This document shows positions 9,587 to 17,738 of a DNA stretch of 48,934 nt, piece by piece (the stretch's first letter is position 1; each line of letters opens with the position of its first letter). This DNA is from an uncultured Arsenicibacter sp. (GTDB lineage: Bacteria; Bacteroidota; Bacteroidia; Cytophagales; Spirosomataceae), in the NCBI RefSeq assembly GCF_945952095.1, contig NZ_CAMFHL010000024.1, forward strand, positions 1 through 48,934, given 5' to 3'. Below the pieces are notes generated by a model. That model worked only from the letters and a program-made list of their open reading frames with translations. It did no database searches and was not told the DNA's origin. The position numbers were made by a program, and so were the translations under genes.

Positions 9587-10732
9587 CTAAGGGCGCACGA
9601 GCTGATTCGTCAGATACTGCTGATGATACTGCCGTAATAAGCCATCGAGCGGAACACCGGCCCGATACCGGACACCGACGTTACCGACCGCATTGTAGCT
9701 ATACTCCCACCGGAACTCTTCGGAACTCCGCAGCCGTACACGTGACGACTGCACAATCCGGCCCGGCGGAATCGGTATCGCAATGTTGAATCCGGCCGTT
9801 GACCCGTTTTTTGTCTTCATCGCGTAGATACCTATTTCTACGTTTGAAAACTGCCGGAGCACATCAAGCCTGGCCCCCCGGTCGTCATACATGTACTGTC
9901 CCCCGGACACTTTAAACGTCACGTCCGGCGTCCGCAGCCGGTAGGCTACATCGGCCTGGAGCAACAAGTGCCGCAGTTTCTCATAGTAAATGCCCTGACG
10001 CGGAAAATAATAGAACCCCGTAAGGCCCGCTTCCGCTCCGAACGACCACGGCGAAGTCAGGTTATTGCGCCGATACTGTACATTCAGGCCATACTGGCTG
10101 CCAAACAACCCCGCCGATGCTGACACAAAATCCTGATGACTCAGTGCCAGAAACTGGTTCAGATAAACCGGCGCAGGCCGGATATTCATCGGCTGGTTAT
10201 CAAAATCGTTTACCAGCGGAAACAACACGCCCAGATGCAGTACCAGCCCCCGGTACAAATACAGCTGTGTCTGTAACAAGAGGTTGGTTTTACTGAGGAT
10301 CGGTTGCTCCTTGAACCCGAAATTGGCAATGAACTCCGGCTGAAGCCGGAAATCGAATTTGTACTGCCGCCAGCTGACGGGCTGAACCGCCTGCAGCTGA
10401 CGCCGCTCTGACCCGGTTACCGGTCTGACCCGGACACTGCCCCGCCCCAGCCGGTAACCGGCCAGCGGAACACCCTGGTACAGCGGCACCAGCTCGTAAG
10501 CCGTATCGATGCCCGCCTGTCCTGCCTCCAGCATGCCCACGAGCGGATTCCGGAAAACCCGCTGCTCGTAGTATACCCGTTGCTGACTACTGTCGACGCG
10601 TACATTTTCAAGATCTTTGCCCAAAAACGGCTTCCGGACCTGCCCGTATGTGCTCCCCGTAAGAGAGCAAATCGCCAGCAGCCATCCGGCAATGTATGTT
10701 CGTCTGGTAAATGGCCTGTATGCCCGCTGCAC
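9587..10732 (-). CDS. Outer-membrane beta-barrel resembling the C-terminal half of YjbH/GfcD
   Basis: 381 residues with a signal peptide ending STYGQ at about residue 30. The C-terminal 200 residues consist of alternating aromatic and polar beta strands. The segment YMYDDRGARLDVLRQFSN, followed by VEIGIYAMKT and FNIAIPIPPGR, corresponds to the closing strands of YjbH-family exopolysaccharide proteins, where a similar order (GATLDVSR, VRVGAWAT, ISIP) is seen. YjbH/GfcD proteins are outer-membrane double barrels in the yjbEFGH and gfc (group 4 capsule) operons. Here the second barrel appears to be its own gene, third in an operon 44 bases behind the first-barrel gene. The assignment is by recognition of motifs, not by alignment. 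Confidence 0.6.
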   Translation of the reverse strand: MQRAYRPFTRRTYIAGWLLAICSLTGSTYGQVRKPFLGKDLENVRVDSSQQRVYYEQRVFRNPLVGMLEAGQAGIDTAYELVPLYQGVPLAGYRLGRGSVRVRPVTGSERRQLQAVQPVSWRQYKFDFRLQPEFIANFGFKEQPILSKTNLLLQTQLYLYRGLVLHLGVLFPLVNDFDNQPMNIRPAPVYLNQFLALSHQDFVSASAGLFGSQYGLNVQYRRNNLTSPWSFGAEAGLTGFYYFPRQGIYYEKLRHLLLQADVAYRLRTPDVTFKVSGGQYMYDDRGARLDVLRQFSNVEIGIYAMKTKNGSTAGFNIAIPIPPGRIVQSSRVRLRSSEEFRWEYSYNAVGNVGVRYRAGVPLDGLLRQYHQQYLTNQLVRP

Positions 10733-10776
10733 GTATTGACGAATTTATTCCGGCTCCGACTGCCGGAAACGTTACT

Positions 10777-11649
10777 TTACTTTGTTTGCTTAACCAGCTG
10801 TTTAACCGACTTCTGCAGGCCGAACTGAAACGACGTGGCAACCGTCACCTGATCAAAATTGATCACCCCGGCCTGCACCGTCCAATGCCGGAACAGGGTC
10901 GCGTAGGCGCCCAGGTTCAGATGCTGCGAATCCCATTCGGCCATCACACCCCCTGCCTTCCGGTACTGCAGCTTTACCCCGCCGAACGGCCCCGACAGAT
11001 ACGGGCCCGGCAGCTGGTTCTTGCTGTGCAGCTTGTAGTTGGCAAAGATGTTGTAGTCGTTCCCGCGGTTATCGCTCCGGTCAAAATAATACGGACTGCC
11101 AATGCCCAGCGTCAGCTGCGTTTCCCACTCCTTCGATAAGGAAAAGTGTTTAGTAGCCGCCACCGCATAGGTTACCAGCGAGTTATCGATGCCGAAGGGC
11201 GCCGACAGCACTACCGCCAAAGACGGACGGCGTGCCTTTTCCCGCAGGATTCCGTACTTGATATCGAACTGCCGGTCGCCGATGCCCCGCTCCTTCAACG
11301 GAATGTAGCCGTTGATATGGAACAGGTTCAGGTTTACTTCCAGCCGGGGCAAAACCGCCAGATGGAAGTAATAAATGCTCTGGGACTGCTGCCGCAATGC
11401 GGTGTTACTCTTTGCATTCGGGTTGTTGTTCCGCAAATCGTAATGACTTGGGTTATAGAAATAACCGATCCGGAACGTTCCGTCATCGAGTAGTTCGGCC
11501 GTCGGAATGTACAGCAAGCCCGGTTTGCCGGAAATGTTGGACTGCGCCCGAAGCGGCAACCCTATTCCCCACAAAACCGCCAGCAGCAGCACTCCGGCTA
11601 CCCCGCTACGCACCGTTAACCGGCTACCTGCAGTCCGCATCCCCGACAT
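10777..11649 (-). CDS. Outer-membrane beta-barrel resembling the N-terminal half of YjbH/GfcD
   Basis: 290 residues with a signal peptide to about residue 36 (LPLRAQ). The mature protein begins SNISGKPGLLYIPTAELL, matching the YjbH family opening (GxPGLxxxPTA, then DGTF). LEVNLNLFHINGY, RQFDIKYGIL, LAVVLSAPFG and TLGIGSPYYFD follow in the order known from YjbH, and the last strands are WTVQAGVINFDQVTVATSF. The length is about half that of a full YjbH (near 700 residues), so only the first barrel is present. The start codon overlaps the stop of the lipoprotein gene by one base (TAATG), which suggests coupled translation. Its role is probably in export or surface assembly of exopolysaccharide (family knowledge plus position beside the polysaccharide locus). 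Confidence 0.65.
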   Translation of the reverse strand: MSGMRTAGSRLTVRSGVAGVLLLAVLWGIGLPLRAQSNISGKPGLLYIPTAELLDDGTFRIGYFYNPSHYDLRNNNPNAKSNTALRQQSQSIYYFHLAVLPRLEVNLNLFHINGYIPLKERGIGDRQFDIKYGILREKARRPSLAVVLSAPFGIDNSLVTYAVAATKHFSLSKEWETQLTLGIGSPYYFDRSDNRGNDYNIFANYKLHSKNQLPGPYLSGPFGGVKLQYRKAGGVMAEWDSQHLNLGAYATLFRHWTVQAGVINFDQVTVATSFQFGLQKSVKQLVKQTK

Positions 11650-12725
11650 TAACGGCCTGTTCCCTGGTTGTGGCAGCTGTCGTATGCTCTCAGCACCAGA
11701 TTCTGACCGGTTTTTACCGCTGTGTTAAATGAGTCATTAACAGCGTTGGTATTGATCACCCGCGTTTCCTGCGCTGCCGAAAGCCGCGTAGTCTTCGTGA
11801 TGGCACAGGTATTCAGATCGGCCATCTGCAGGTTGTAATATACCTTTACCTGATAGCTGAACTGCACATAGGCAAAGGCCAGCAACGTGTTATACTGCGC
11901 GTCGCCCAGCGTGCTGCGGATCGTGATCAGGTTATTAACCGTTGCGTCGAGGGCCGTACGGGCCGATGACACCAGCGCCTTGTACTTGTTCTGCGTATCA
12001 GTCAGGCAGCCGGTAATTTCGCCTTCTGCCGCTGACTTCTCCTGATTAAATACCCCTTCGATCGTAGCGATCTGCCCCTGACGGCTGCTTTCAAAACTAG
12101 TCATCAACTGGTTAAACAGGTCGTTGGCCGATTTAAAGCACGGATCGTTACCTGTGTAGTTGATCAGTTCAACGGCCAGCGCATCAACGGCTGCCGTCGG
12201 CGTTGGCTGTCCAATCGACGCCGTCGTTGGCGTAATCTCAACGCCGTTTATGCGCGGATAGGAGAACACCGGCAGATACGGCTGAAAACGGGCGTCGGCC
12301 GTGATCGTGTTGACAATCGTCTGCAGGTTTGCCGGCAGTACGCCGGTTCCGGTCAGACCATCCACTACCGCCGGTGTAAAGCCACCGGCAACCGCTGCTG
12401 CGTTGTAACCGGCGCTACCCAGCACACCGTTCATATCGGCCACGGCCTGCGTTACCGCAGGCGGCACGGCTGCCCCGCCGACTACAGCTGCAATACCGTT
12501 ATACACGGCCGTTGCCTGCGCAGACGGTGCTACCGTAGAGGGCGTCACGGATACCGAAGCCGTTACCGAAACCCGGGCCGGAGCCATCTTCAGGTTTTTC
12601 AGGTCTTCGAACGTGTAAGGGACAAGGGGCTCTGCATCCTTCGAAGTACAGGCCCAAACCAGTAAGGCCATGGACATGCATAGCCCGTAGGTCGACCACA
12701 GGATTTTTTTTGTAGATATTTTCAT
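11649..12725 (-). CDS. Lipoprotein of unknown function, first gene of the YjbH-like operon
   Basis: 358 residues. The N-terminus has a lysine-rich start, a hydrophobic stretch and the lipobox LVWAC (Cys26), so it is predicted to be an outer-membrane lipoprotein. Residues 45-180 are rich in Ala, Val and Thr. Residues 195-300 are mostly helical, with QGQIATIEGVFNQEKSAAEG and ALDATVNNLITIRSTLGDAQ. I do not recognise a family. It is co-transcribed with the two YjbH-like barrels, and in the E. coli yjb and gfc operons small lipoproteins accompany the barrel protein. A partner role is therefore a reasonable guess, but sequence similarity to GfcB or YjbF is not evident. Confidence 0.7.
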   Translation of the reverse strand: MKISTKKILWSTYGLCMSMALLVWACTSKDAEPLVPYTFEDLKNLKMAPARVSVTASVSVTPSTVAPSAQATAVYNGIAAVVGGAAVPPAVTQAVADMNGVLGSAGYNAAAVAGGFTPAVVDGLTGTGVLPANLQTIVNTITADARFQPYLPVFSYPRINGVEITPTTASIGQPTPTAAVDALAVELINYTGNDPCFKSANDLFNQLMTSFESSRQGQIATIEGVFNQEKSAAEGEITGCLTDTQNKYKALVSSARTALDATVNNLITIRSTLGDAQYNTLLAFAYVQFSYQVKVYYNLQMADLNTCAITKTTRLSAAQETRVINTNAVNDSFNTAVKTGQNLVLRAYDSCHNQGTGR

Positions 12726-13060
12726 GAGTGTTTTATGATTTAAGGAACAAATGGAATGGACATTCCTGCGTTAAACGCCCCCGCAATGGCTTGCCATGTC
12801 TGAACAATTCAGGTGTATTAATTCTGATAAAGATAGACATTAGGTTTCTATTAAATCGTAAATCATTAACCCAATGCCTGTTTTTCTACACAAAAGCCAC
12901 TCAAGTGATAATATTTTACTGACCGGTATACGTCTACATAAGACCCTATATAACTATACCAATATTTTATTTCACTATGCGCTTTTCTGTGTCGAAACAC
13001 CGGTTTGCCGGAAATCCGTATATTGCTCTACTTTTGCAAATCAGATTAACAGCAAGTAGC
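12726..13060. other. Divergent intergenic region
   Basis: 335 bases between the divergent lipoprotein gene and the phosphatase gene. Apart from the plus-strand promoter at 13004-13036 I find no gene. A partial minus-strand -7 element (complement of CAAATGGA, 12748-12755) lies close to the lipoprotein start but lacks a matching -33 box. Confidence 0.5.
13004..13036 (+). promoter_or_regulatory. Putative promoter of the CpsB-type phosphatase
   Basis: TTTG (13004-13007), 21 bases, then TACTTTTG (13029-13036). The -7 element fits TAnnTTTG exactly; the spacing is two bases longer than the usual 19. It lies downstream of the upstream in-frame ATG at 12977 and so argues for translation from 13061. 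Confidence 0.55.
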
Positions 13061-13819
13061 ATGAATCAAGCCTGGCACTGGCTCAGGGACCGCCTGTTCT
13101 CCCGAAATTCCACCACGTCTCAACTCCCTTGCTTCTGGCAAACGGACATGCACTCACACTTGATTCCGGGCATTGATGACGGCGTACAAACCACTGAACA
13201 GGCGATGACCTGCATCCGGCAACTGGCCGCGTGGGGCGTTCAGAAAATTATTACGACGCCACATATTAATCAGTCGTTTTACCCGAATAAACCCGCTGCT
13301 ATACGGGCAGGCGGCGAAGCGCTCCGTCAGCAGCTGATCGATGAACAACTCCCCGTTGACCTGGAAGTGGCCGCCGAGTACATGCTTGACGAAGGGTTTC
13401 CGGCACACCTTGACGGCGACGATCTGCTTTCCTTTGGTTCCGGCCGTTTCCTCCTGGTTGAGACCGGGCTGGTTGCCCGCTCCCTGCAACTGGAAGAAAT
13501 ACTGTTTCAGATTCAGGCCCGGGGTTATACGCCCGTCCTGGCTCATCCGGAACGCTATCATTATTTCTACAATGACCCGAATGCCCTGCAACGGCTCCGG
13601 GAGTTAGGGTGTCTGTTTCAGTTGAACTGGATGTCGCTCAGCGGCCGGTACGGACCAGGCCCCAAAAAGCAGGCAAAACTCCTGCTTAAACACAATTGGG
13701 TTGACTTTTTCGGCAGCGACATGCACCGCCCTGAGGATTTGCCTAAACTTCAGGAACTGCTCGACTCGCCGTTTTACGAACAACTACAGACGCAGCCGCT
13801 CCGGAATCAGACCTTGTAA
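13061..13819 (+). CDS. PHP-type protein-tyrosine phosphatase (CpsB/YwqE family)
   Basis: 252 residues from the ATG at 13061. An upstream in-frame ATG at 12977 is rejected because the promoter lies between the two. Metal-binding motifs of the PHP fold are in order: DMHSHLIPGIDDG, TTPHI, AAEYMLDEGF, AHPERY and GSDMHRPEDLP. Enzymes of this family use a metal cluster to remove phosphate from the tyrosine-rich tail of BY-kinases such as Wzc, and so tune polymer length and export. The cognate kinase is plausibly the Wzc at 36601-39000. The gene converges with wcaI at the far end of the polysaccharide locus (3 bases between the stops) and is transcribed on its own. Confidence 0.88.
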   Translation: MNQAWHWLRDRLFSRNSTTSQLPCFWQTDMHSHLIPGIDDGVQTTEQAMTCIRQLAAWGVQKIITTPHINQSFYPNKPAAIRAGGEALRQQLIDEQLPVDLEVAAEYMLDEGFPAHLDGDDLLSFGSGRFLLVETGLVARSLQLEEILFQIQARGYTPVLAHPERYHYFYNDPNALQRLRELGCLFQLNWMSLSGRYGPGPKKQAKLLLKHNWVDFFGSDMHRPEDLPKLQELLDSPFYEQLQTQPLRNQTL

Positions 13820-13822
13820 GGG

Positions 13823-15109
13823 TTACTGCCCCGGCTCGGGCACCACCTTCGGGTACCGCGCTACCGGCTTATCTACCAGCTTCCGGGTCAGCTTCAGCAG
13901 GTCACGCTCAAACTGCTTCATGATGGCTTCGCGGCTCAGGTACCGCTCTGCGTATAGGCGTGCGTTTGTACGCTTCACTGACAGATCCGACGCCAGCGCC
14001 TGTACGATGCCTTTCTCCAGCGCATCGACACATTCGGCCTCCACCACCACTCCGACCTTGTGCCGGGTAATGATGTCGTGCAGAATCGTGCCCGGCGAGG
14101 CCGTTACCAGCGGACAACCGCCCGCTGCCAGAATACTCGTCAGTTTCGACGGCAGTACCAGGTCCGACGCCGATTTCTTTTGCAGAATCACGTGCAGATC
14201 GGCCGTAGCCAGCAGGGCCGACAGCTTCTCGTAAGGTTGCAGCGGGAAAAACAGCACGTTTGTCAGCTGCTCGGCCGCGACCCGTTCCATTAGTTTTTCG
14301 CGCGCACCGCCCGTGCCCACAATCACAAATTTGAGCAGCGGCAGGTGCCGCAACCGGCCCGCCACCTCAATAATCTGTTCCAGTCCCTGTTTCTCGCCCA
14401 GACTGCCCGCATAGAGTACTACCTCGTCGTTATGCGAGAGCCCGAAGGCTTTCCGCAGCGACTGACTTACCGGCAGCGGTTTCACCTGTCGCTCATCGAC
14501 CCAGTTGGGCAGGAGCGTACAACGCGATGCCGGCACACCTTTGGCCTGAATCCGGGCCATCATACCCTCGCTGATGGTCGACACCAGCTCGCAGCGATCG
14601 AGGATAAATTTCTCGGCGCGGTAAAGACAGGCCAGAAACTGACGGTTGGAGAGCATGCCCAGATTTTTGGCCATATCGACCTGCAGGTCCTGCACGTGAT
14701 AGACCACCGGCACCCGGCGCAACCAGGCATACAGCAGCGGAATAAAGCCTAAGTGAAAGGCCGGGACCACGCAGATGACGGCATCGGCGCGTTTCCGGAA
14801 AAAGGCGCGGAACCAGTGTGGCAGACTCGAGGCCACAAACGAAAACTCATGCGCAATCCGTTTCAGGGCCGAAACCCGCTTCGGAATGTAGAGCGCTGAC
14901 CGATGAACCCTTACCCCATCCATGACCTCGGTCTGCCACCATTTGCCCTTGTAGCTTTTGTGGACATCCCATTCCGGATAGTAGGGCATGGCCGTAATAA
15001 CATCAACCTCGTGGCCGTGCTGCGCGAGCCAGGCACTCATATCGGCGGTGTATTTGCCGATCCCCGTCAGTTCAGGTGCGTAATTGATTCCGTATATCAG
15101 TAAGCGCAT
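13823..15109 (-). CDS. wcaI: WcaI-family glycosyltransferase (GT4)
   Basis: 428 residues. The N-terminus MRLLIYGINYAPELTGIGKY and the segment AMPYYPEWDVHKSYKGKWW are characteristic of WcaI, the colanic-acid fucosyltransferase group. The C-terminal Rossmann half has LYAGSLGEKQGLEQIIEVA and LVLPSKLTSILAAGGCP, the nucleotide-sugar binding region. It transfers a sugar to the lipid-linked precursor at the cytoplasmic face. It is the last gene of the minus-strand locus, 94 bases downstream of the GT2 gene, and converges with the phosphatase gene. The exact sugar cannot be read from the sequence. Confidence 0.85.
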   Translation of the reverse strand: MRLLIYGINYAPELTGIGKYTADMSAWLAQHGHEVDVITAMPYYPEWDVHKSYKGKWWQTEVMDGVRVHRSALYIPKRVSALKRIAHEFSFVASSLPHWFRAFFRKRADAVICVVPAFHLGFIPLLYAWLRRVPVVYHVQDLQVDMAKNLGMLSNRQFLACLYRAEKFILDRCELVSTISEGMMARIQAKGVPASRCTLLPNWVDERQVKPLPVSQSLRKAFGLSHNDEVVLYAGSLGEKQGLEQIIEVAGRLRHLPLLKFVIVGTGGAREKLMERVAAEQLTNVLFFPLQPYEKLSALLATADLHVILQKKSASDLVLPSKLTSILAAGGCPLVTASPGTILHDIITRHKVGVVVEAECVDALEKGIVQALASDLSVKRTNARLYAERYLSREAIMKQFERDLLKLTRKLVDKPVARYPKVVPEPGQ

Positions 15110-15203
15110 GATTAAAGGGGTGGTTATAGTGAAAAATTCAGTTTAGTAAAAGCGTTGAGATCCGGGGGCGTAGAACATAAGGCATAGCGCCGCGTTCCAC
15201 GTG

Positions 15204-16064
15204 TTATTTCTTCTCCTTGATGAAGCAGTAGACTTGCGTAAAGTAGGCCATTTTGAGTATGGCAAAGGCCAGGCCGCGGCTGCCGTCGCGGAAGCCGCCC
15301 ATGAGGATAAAGCTGCCAAAAAAGTAAACCGGTCCCAGCAGCGGCGTGCGGATCAGGCCGTATTTAATGCGTTGCATCCAGGTCCAGTGGGTGCGGTCGG
15401 CGGAGGCCCGCAGGATACGTTCGGCCTCCCACCGGGCATATTCCGTGTGCTTGGCAACGTAGTGGGCCACACCCCGGTCGTCGCGGTGGTCGATCTTGCT
15501 GCGGATCATACCCACCTCACCATTCAGGACCGGGTGTTCGTGAATTTCCATGTCCAGCTTGCTCCACTGATCCTCGTCGATGCGTTCGTATTCGCCCGCC
15601 CCGACCTGAAACAGGGCCAGTTTGTGCAGAAAGTAGCCGCCTTTGTTTTCGCGTCCCATGAAGTAGACCGTGTAGCGCAGCCAGAACCCGACATAGGCCG
15701 ATTCCTTCGACAGGGCCTCCCTTAGTTCGGTTTTGAACGCAGGCGTCAGGTGCTCGTCGGCATCCAGAAACAGAATCCACTTGGTAGCGGGCGTATGCGT
15801 CCGGAGGTACCAGTTTCGTTTTTTGGGGAATTTGCCGTCCCAGACAAAGTCGATGACCTCGGCCCCGTGGGCGCGGGCAATCGCACACGTCTGATCGGTA
15901 CTTCCCGAATCAATCACAACGACCTTTTGGGCCAGGTCCGTCCCGATAGCCTGCAGGCAAGCCGCCATGTTTTTGGCTTCGTTACGAACGGGAATGGCAA
16001 TCGTCAGGTCAAGGGGGGAGGTGGGCATTCGGTATTGGTTATGGCGACTAGCACCTGTACTCAT
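15204..16064 (-). CDS. Glycosyltransferase family 2 (WaaE/KdtX-like)
   Basis: 286 residues. The GT-A fold is shown by LTIAIPVRNEAKNMAACLQA, VVIDSGSTDQT and the metal-binding FLDADEH. KFPKKRNWYLRTH and the later WSKLDMEIHEHP are features of the WaaE/KdtX-like group, which adds glucose or related sugars to LPS cores and other glycans. A second possible start (MPTSPLDL) lies 36 bases in. The upstream start is kept because it sits 3 bases after the stop of the acetyltransferase gene. A hydrophobic C-terminus (LLGPVYFFGSFILMGGF) suggests membrane contact. Confidence 0.82.
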   Translation of the reverse strand: MSTGASRHNQYRMPTSPLDLTIAIPVRNEAKNMAACLQAIGTDLAQKVVVIDSGSTDQTCAIARAHGAEVIDFVWDGKFPKKRNWYLRTHTPATKWILFLDADEHLTPAFKTELREALSKESAYVGFWLRYTVYFMGRENKGGYFLHKLALFQVGAGEYERIDEDQWSKLDMEIHEHPVLNGEVGMIRSKIDHRDDRGVAHYVAKHTEYARWEAERILRASADRTHWTWMQRIKYGLIRTPLLGPVYFFGSFILMGGFRDGSRGLAFAILKMAYFTQVYCFIKEKK

Positions 16065-16067
16065 TTA

Positions 16068-16625
16068 CTATTTATGTTCGGCATAGCGAACAACACGTGC
16101 AGGATTACCAGCAACAATAGCATACGATTCGACATGCTTTGTTACAACACTACATGCCCCCACCACTGCCCGTTCTCCGATTATCACCCCTGGCAATATA
16201 AATGCACGGGCACCGATAAATGCATATGGGCCAATCTCGATCGGCGAAGTAATCAGGTTCATGGCCGGACTATGAAAGGCGTGCGTACCCGTACAGAGAT
16301 AGGCTTCCTGGGCTACCGTCGCATGTTCGCGAATAATTATTTTACCCAGTGAATAGGCATTAGCCCGATCACCTAGACAGGCCCGGTCATATAGGGTCAG
16401 ATTCCAGGGAATCTGAATACGGGCGCGCTGATGCACAAAAGGGACACCGTGAATGTCTGCCCCGAAGCGTTTCAGCCACCATAAACGCCAGCGGTTCGCC
16501 GGTTTCGGCGTCCAGCTACAAGCCACTAACCACACATATTCCCAGAGAAACAGCCTGATGCGGTCCTTAACCGACCAGGGACTGTCGTAGGCGCTCGCCT
16601 GTGTATGTACCGTTGTAGACTCCAT
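16068..16625 (-). CDS. WcaF-like hexapeptide acetyltransferase
   Basis: 185 residues from the ATG at 16625, two bases after the stop of the upstream glycosyltransferase; an earlier in-frame ATG would lie far inside that gene. RRLFLWEYVWL-like and WRLWWLKRFGADI segments precede a left-handed beta-helix. CTGTHAFHSPAMNLITSPIE contains the catalytic-type histidine, and IGARAFILPGVIIGERAVVG and VVAGNPA-like (IVAGNPARVV) coils close the helix. This is the WcaF/NodL-type O-acetyltransferase pattern: acetyl-CoA is used to acetylate a sugar hydroxyl. It probably decorates the repeat unit. Confidence 0.83.
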   Translation of the reverse strand: MESTTVHTQASAYDSPWSVKDRIRLFLWEYVWLVACSWTPKPANRWRLWWLKRFGADIHGVPFVHQRARIQIPWNLTLYDRACLGDRANAYSLGKIIIREHATVAQEAYLCTGTHAFHSPAMNLITSPIEIGPYAFIGARAFILPGVIIGERAVVGACSVVTKHVESYAIVAGNPARVVRYAEHK

Positions 16626-16627
16626 GT

Positions 16628-17737
16628 CTATGCTGCGTTCATTTTCGAAAATTGCGCCAGAAAGTCCGTAGCAATGTGTTTTAGTGAGTGACTTTCTCGT
16701 ACCTGCAATGCCTGTCCGGCCAGTTGTTCCCGCCACGAATGCTGTTCCTGTAAGGCAGCTAATTGGGTGGCTAACTGCGCTACGGCATCCGGAGCGCGGT
16801 GGTTAAAGACTAGTCCGTTTTCGCCATGCCGGATAAAATCACCGAAACAAGCCAGGGCCGATACTACCGGAACACATCCCCATGCCATTGCTTCCAGAGG
16901 GGCTAAACCAAACGTTTCGCCCTGTTCGGCTACTGAGGGATAGACAAATACCGCCGCATCACGATAATACCCGTTCAGTTGTTCCGGGTCATAAATGGCT
17001 CCCGTAAACGTTACCATCAAACCCTTTGACAGACTGACCAGCGACTGATAGTAGCTATCTCCACCGCCCCCTGCCGCGATGTCCCATGGACCCACAATAA
17101 TCAACTTGTATTGGGTCGCTACAGCGGCATAAGCCTGTATCAATACGTCCAGCCCTTTCTCCGGATGCACCCGCCCGACATAGAGTAATACCGGTTTCTT
17201 CTCCGGAAGGCTTACCGGTTCGGTTGTTGTAAAGGGTAGCGGATTTGGTACCATCACCACACGGTCATGGCGTTGTACCGGTAGTTCCTGCCGGATAGCG
17301 TCTGCCACAATGCCCGAATTAGCCCGTAACCGCGCAACCCGACTGTACAAGGGCATTTGCCCTTTGGGCATGCGGGCAACATCGACAAAACAACGTCTTT
17401 GCAGGCTATGCGGTAAGACTAAAGGCGCCCAGAACGTATTGGTAACGATTACGTCCGGAACGTCGGTAAAAGCCTGACGACAGCGAAGAGTATAGATTAA
17501 ATCCAGCATCTTCAAGACAATTCCGGATTTCGGGGTATCGTAGCCGTTGATGCGCCAGTGAAATACCCCGTCGATCCATTCGGTTTCGGGCAATCCGGCT
17601 ACTTTACGGGAAATGTGCGTTACCCGGTGTCCCTGCGCGGCAAACTCCTTTCCCAGCCCGAACCACATTTTTTCTACCGCCCCGCCCCGTAACGGCGGCA
17701 CCGGCAAAAAAGCGCCCTGCAAAATCACAATATGCAT
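16628..17737 (-). CDS. Glycosyltransferase family 4
   Basis: 369 residues from the ATG at 17737, which directly follows the TGA of the upstream gene; a longer frame to 17782 would overlap that gene. The N-terminal half begins MHIVILQGAFLPVPPLRGGA, with the glycine-rich acceptor loop. The C-terminal half has LLYVGRVHPEKGLDVLIQAY and the E-x7-E motif in ETFGLAPLEAMAWGCVPVVS, which binds the donor nucleotide sugar with retention of configuration. Donor and acceptor are not known. It is part of the tightly packed minus-strand run. Confidence 0.85.
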   Translation of the reverse strand: MHIVILQGAFLPVPPLRGGAVEKMWFGLGKEFAAQGHRVTHISRKVAGLPETEWIDGVFHWRINGYDTPKSGIVLKMLDLIYTLRCRQAFTDVPDVIVTNTFWAPLVLPHSLQRRCFVDVARMPKGQMPLYSRVARLRANSGIVADAIRQELPVQRHDRVVMVPNPLPFTTTEPVSLPEKKPVLLYVGRVHPEKGLDVLIQAYAAVATQYKLIIVGPWDIAAGGGGDSYYQSLVSLSKGLMVTFTGAIYDPEQLNGYYRDAAVFVYPSVAEQGETFGLAPLEAMAWGCVPVVSALACFGDFIRHGENGLVFNHRAPDAVAQLATQLAALQEQHSWREQLAGQALQVRESHSLKHIATDFLAQFSKMNAA

Positions 17738-17738
17738 A

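Noticed and set aside
12977..13060. Upstream start of the CpsB-type phosphatase
   Set aside because: The promoter at 13004-13036 lies inside this stretch, and the extra residues are not part of the family.
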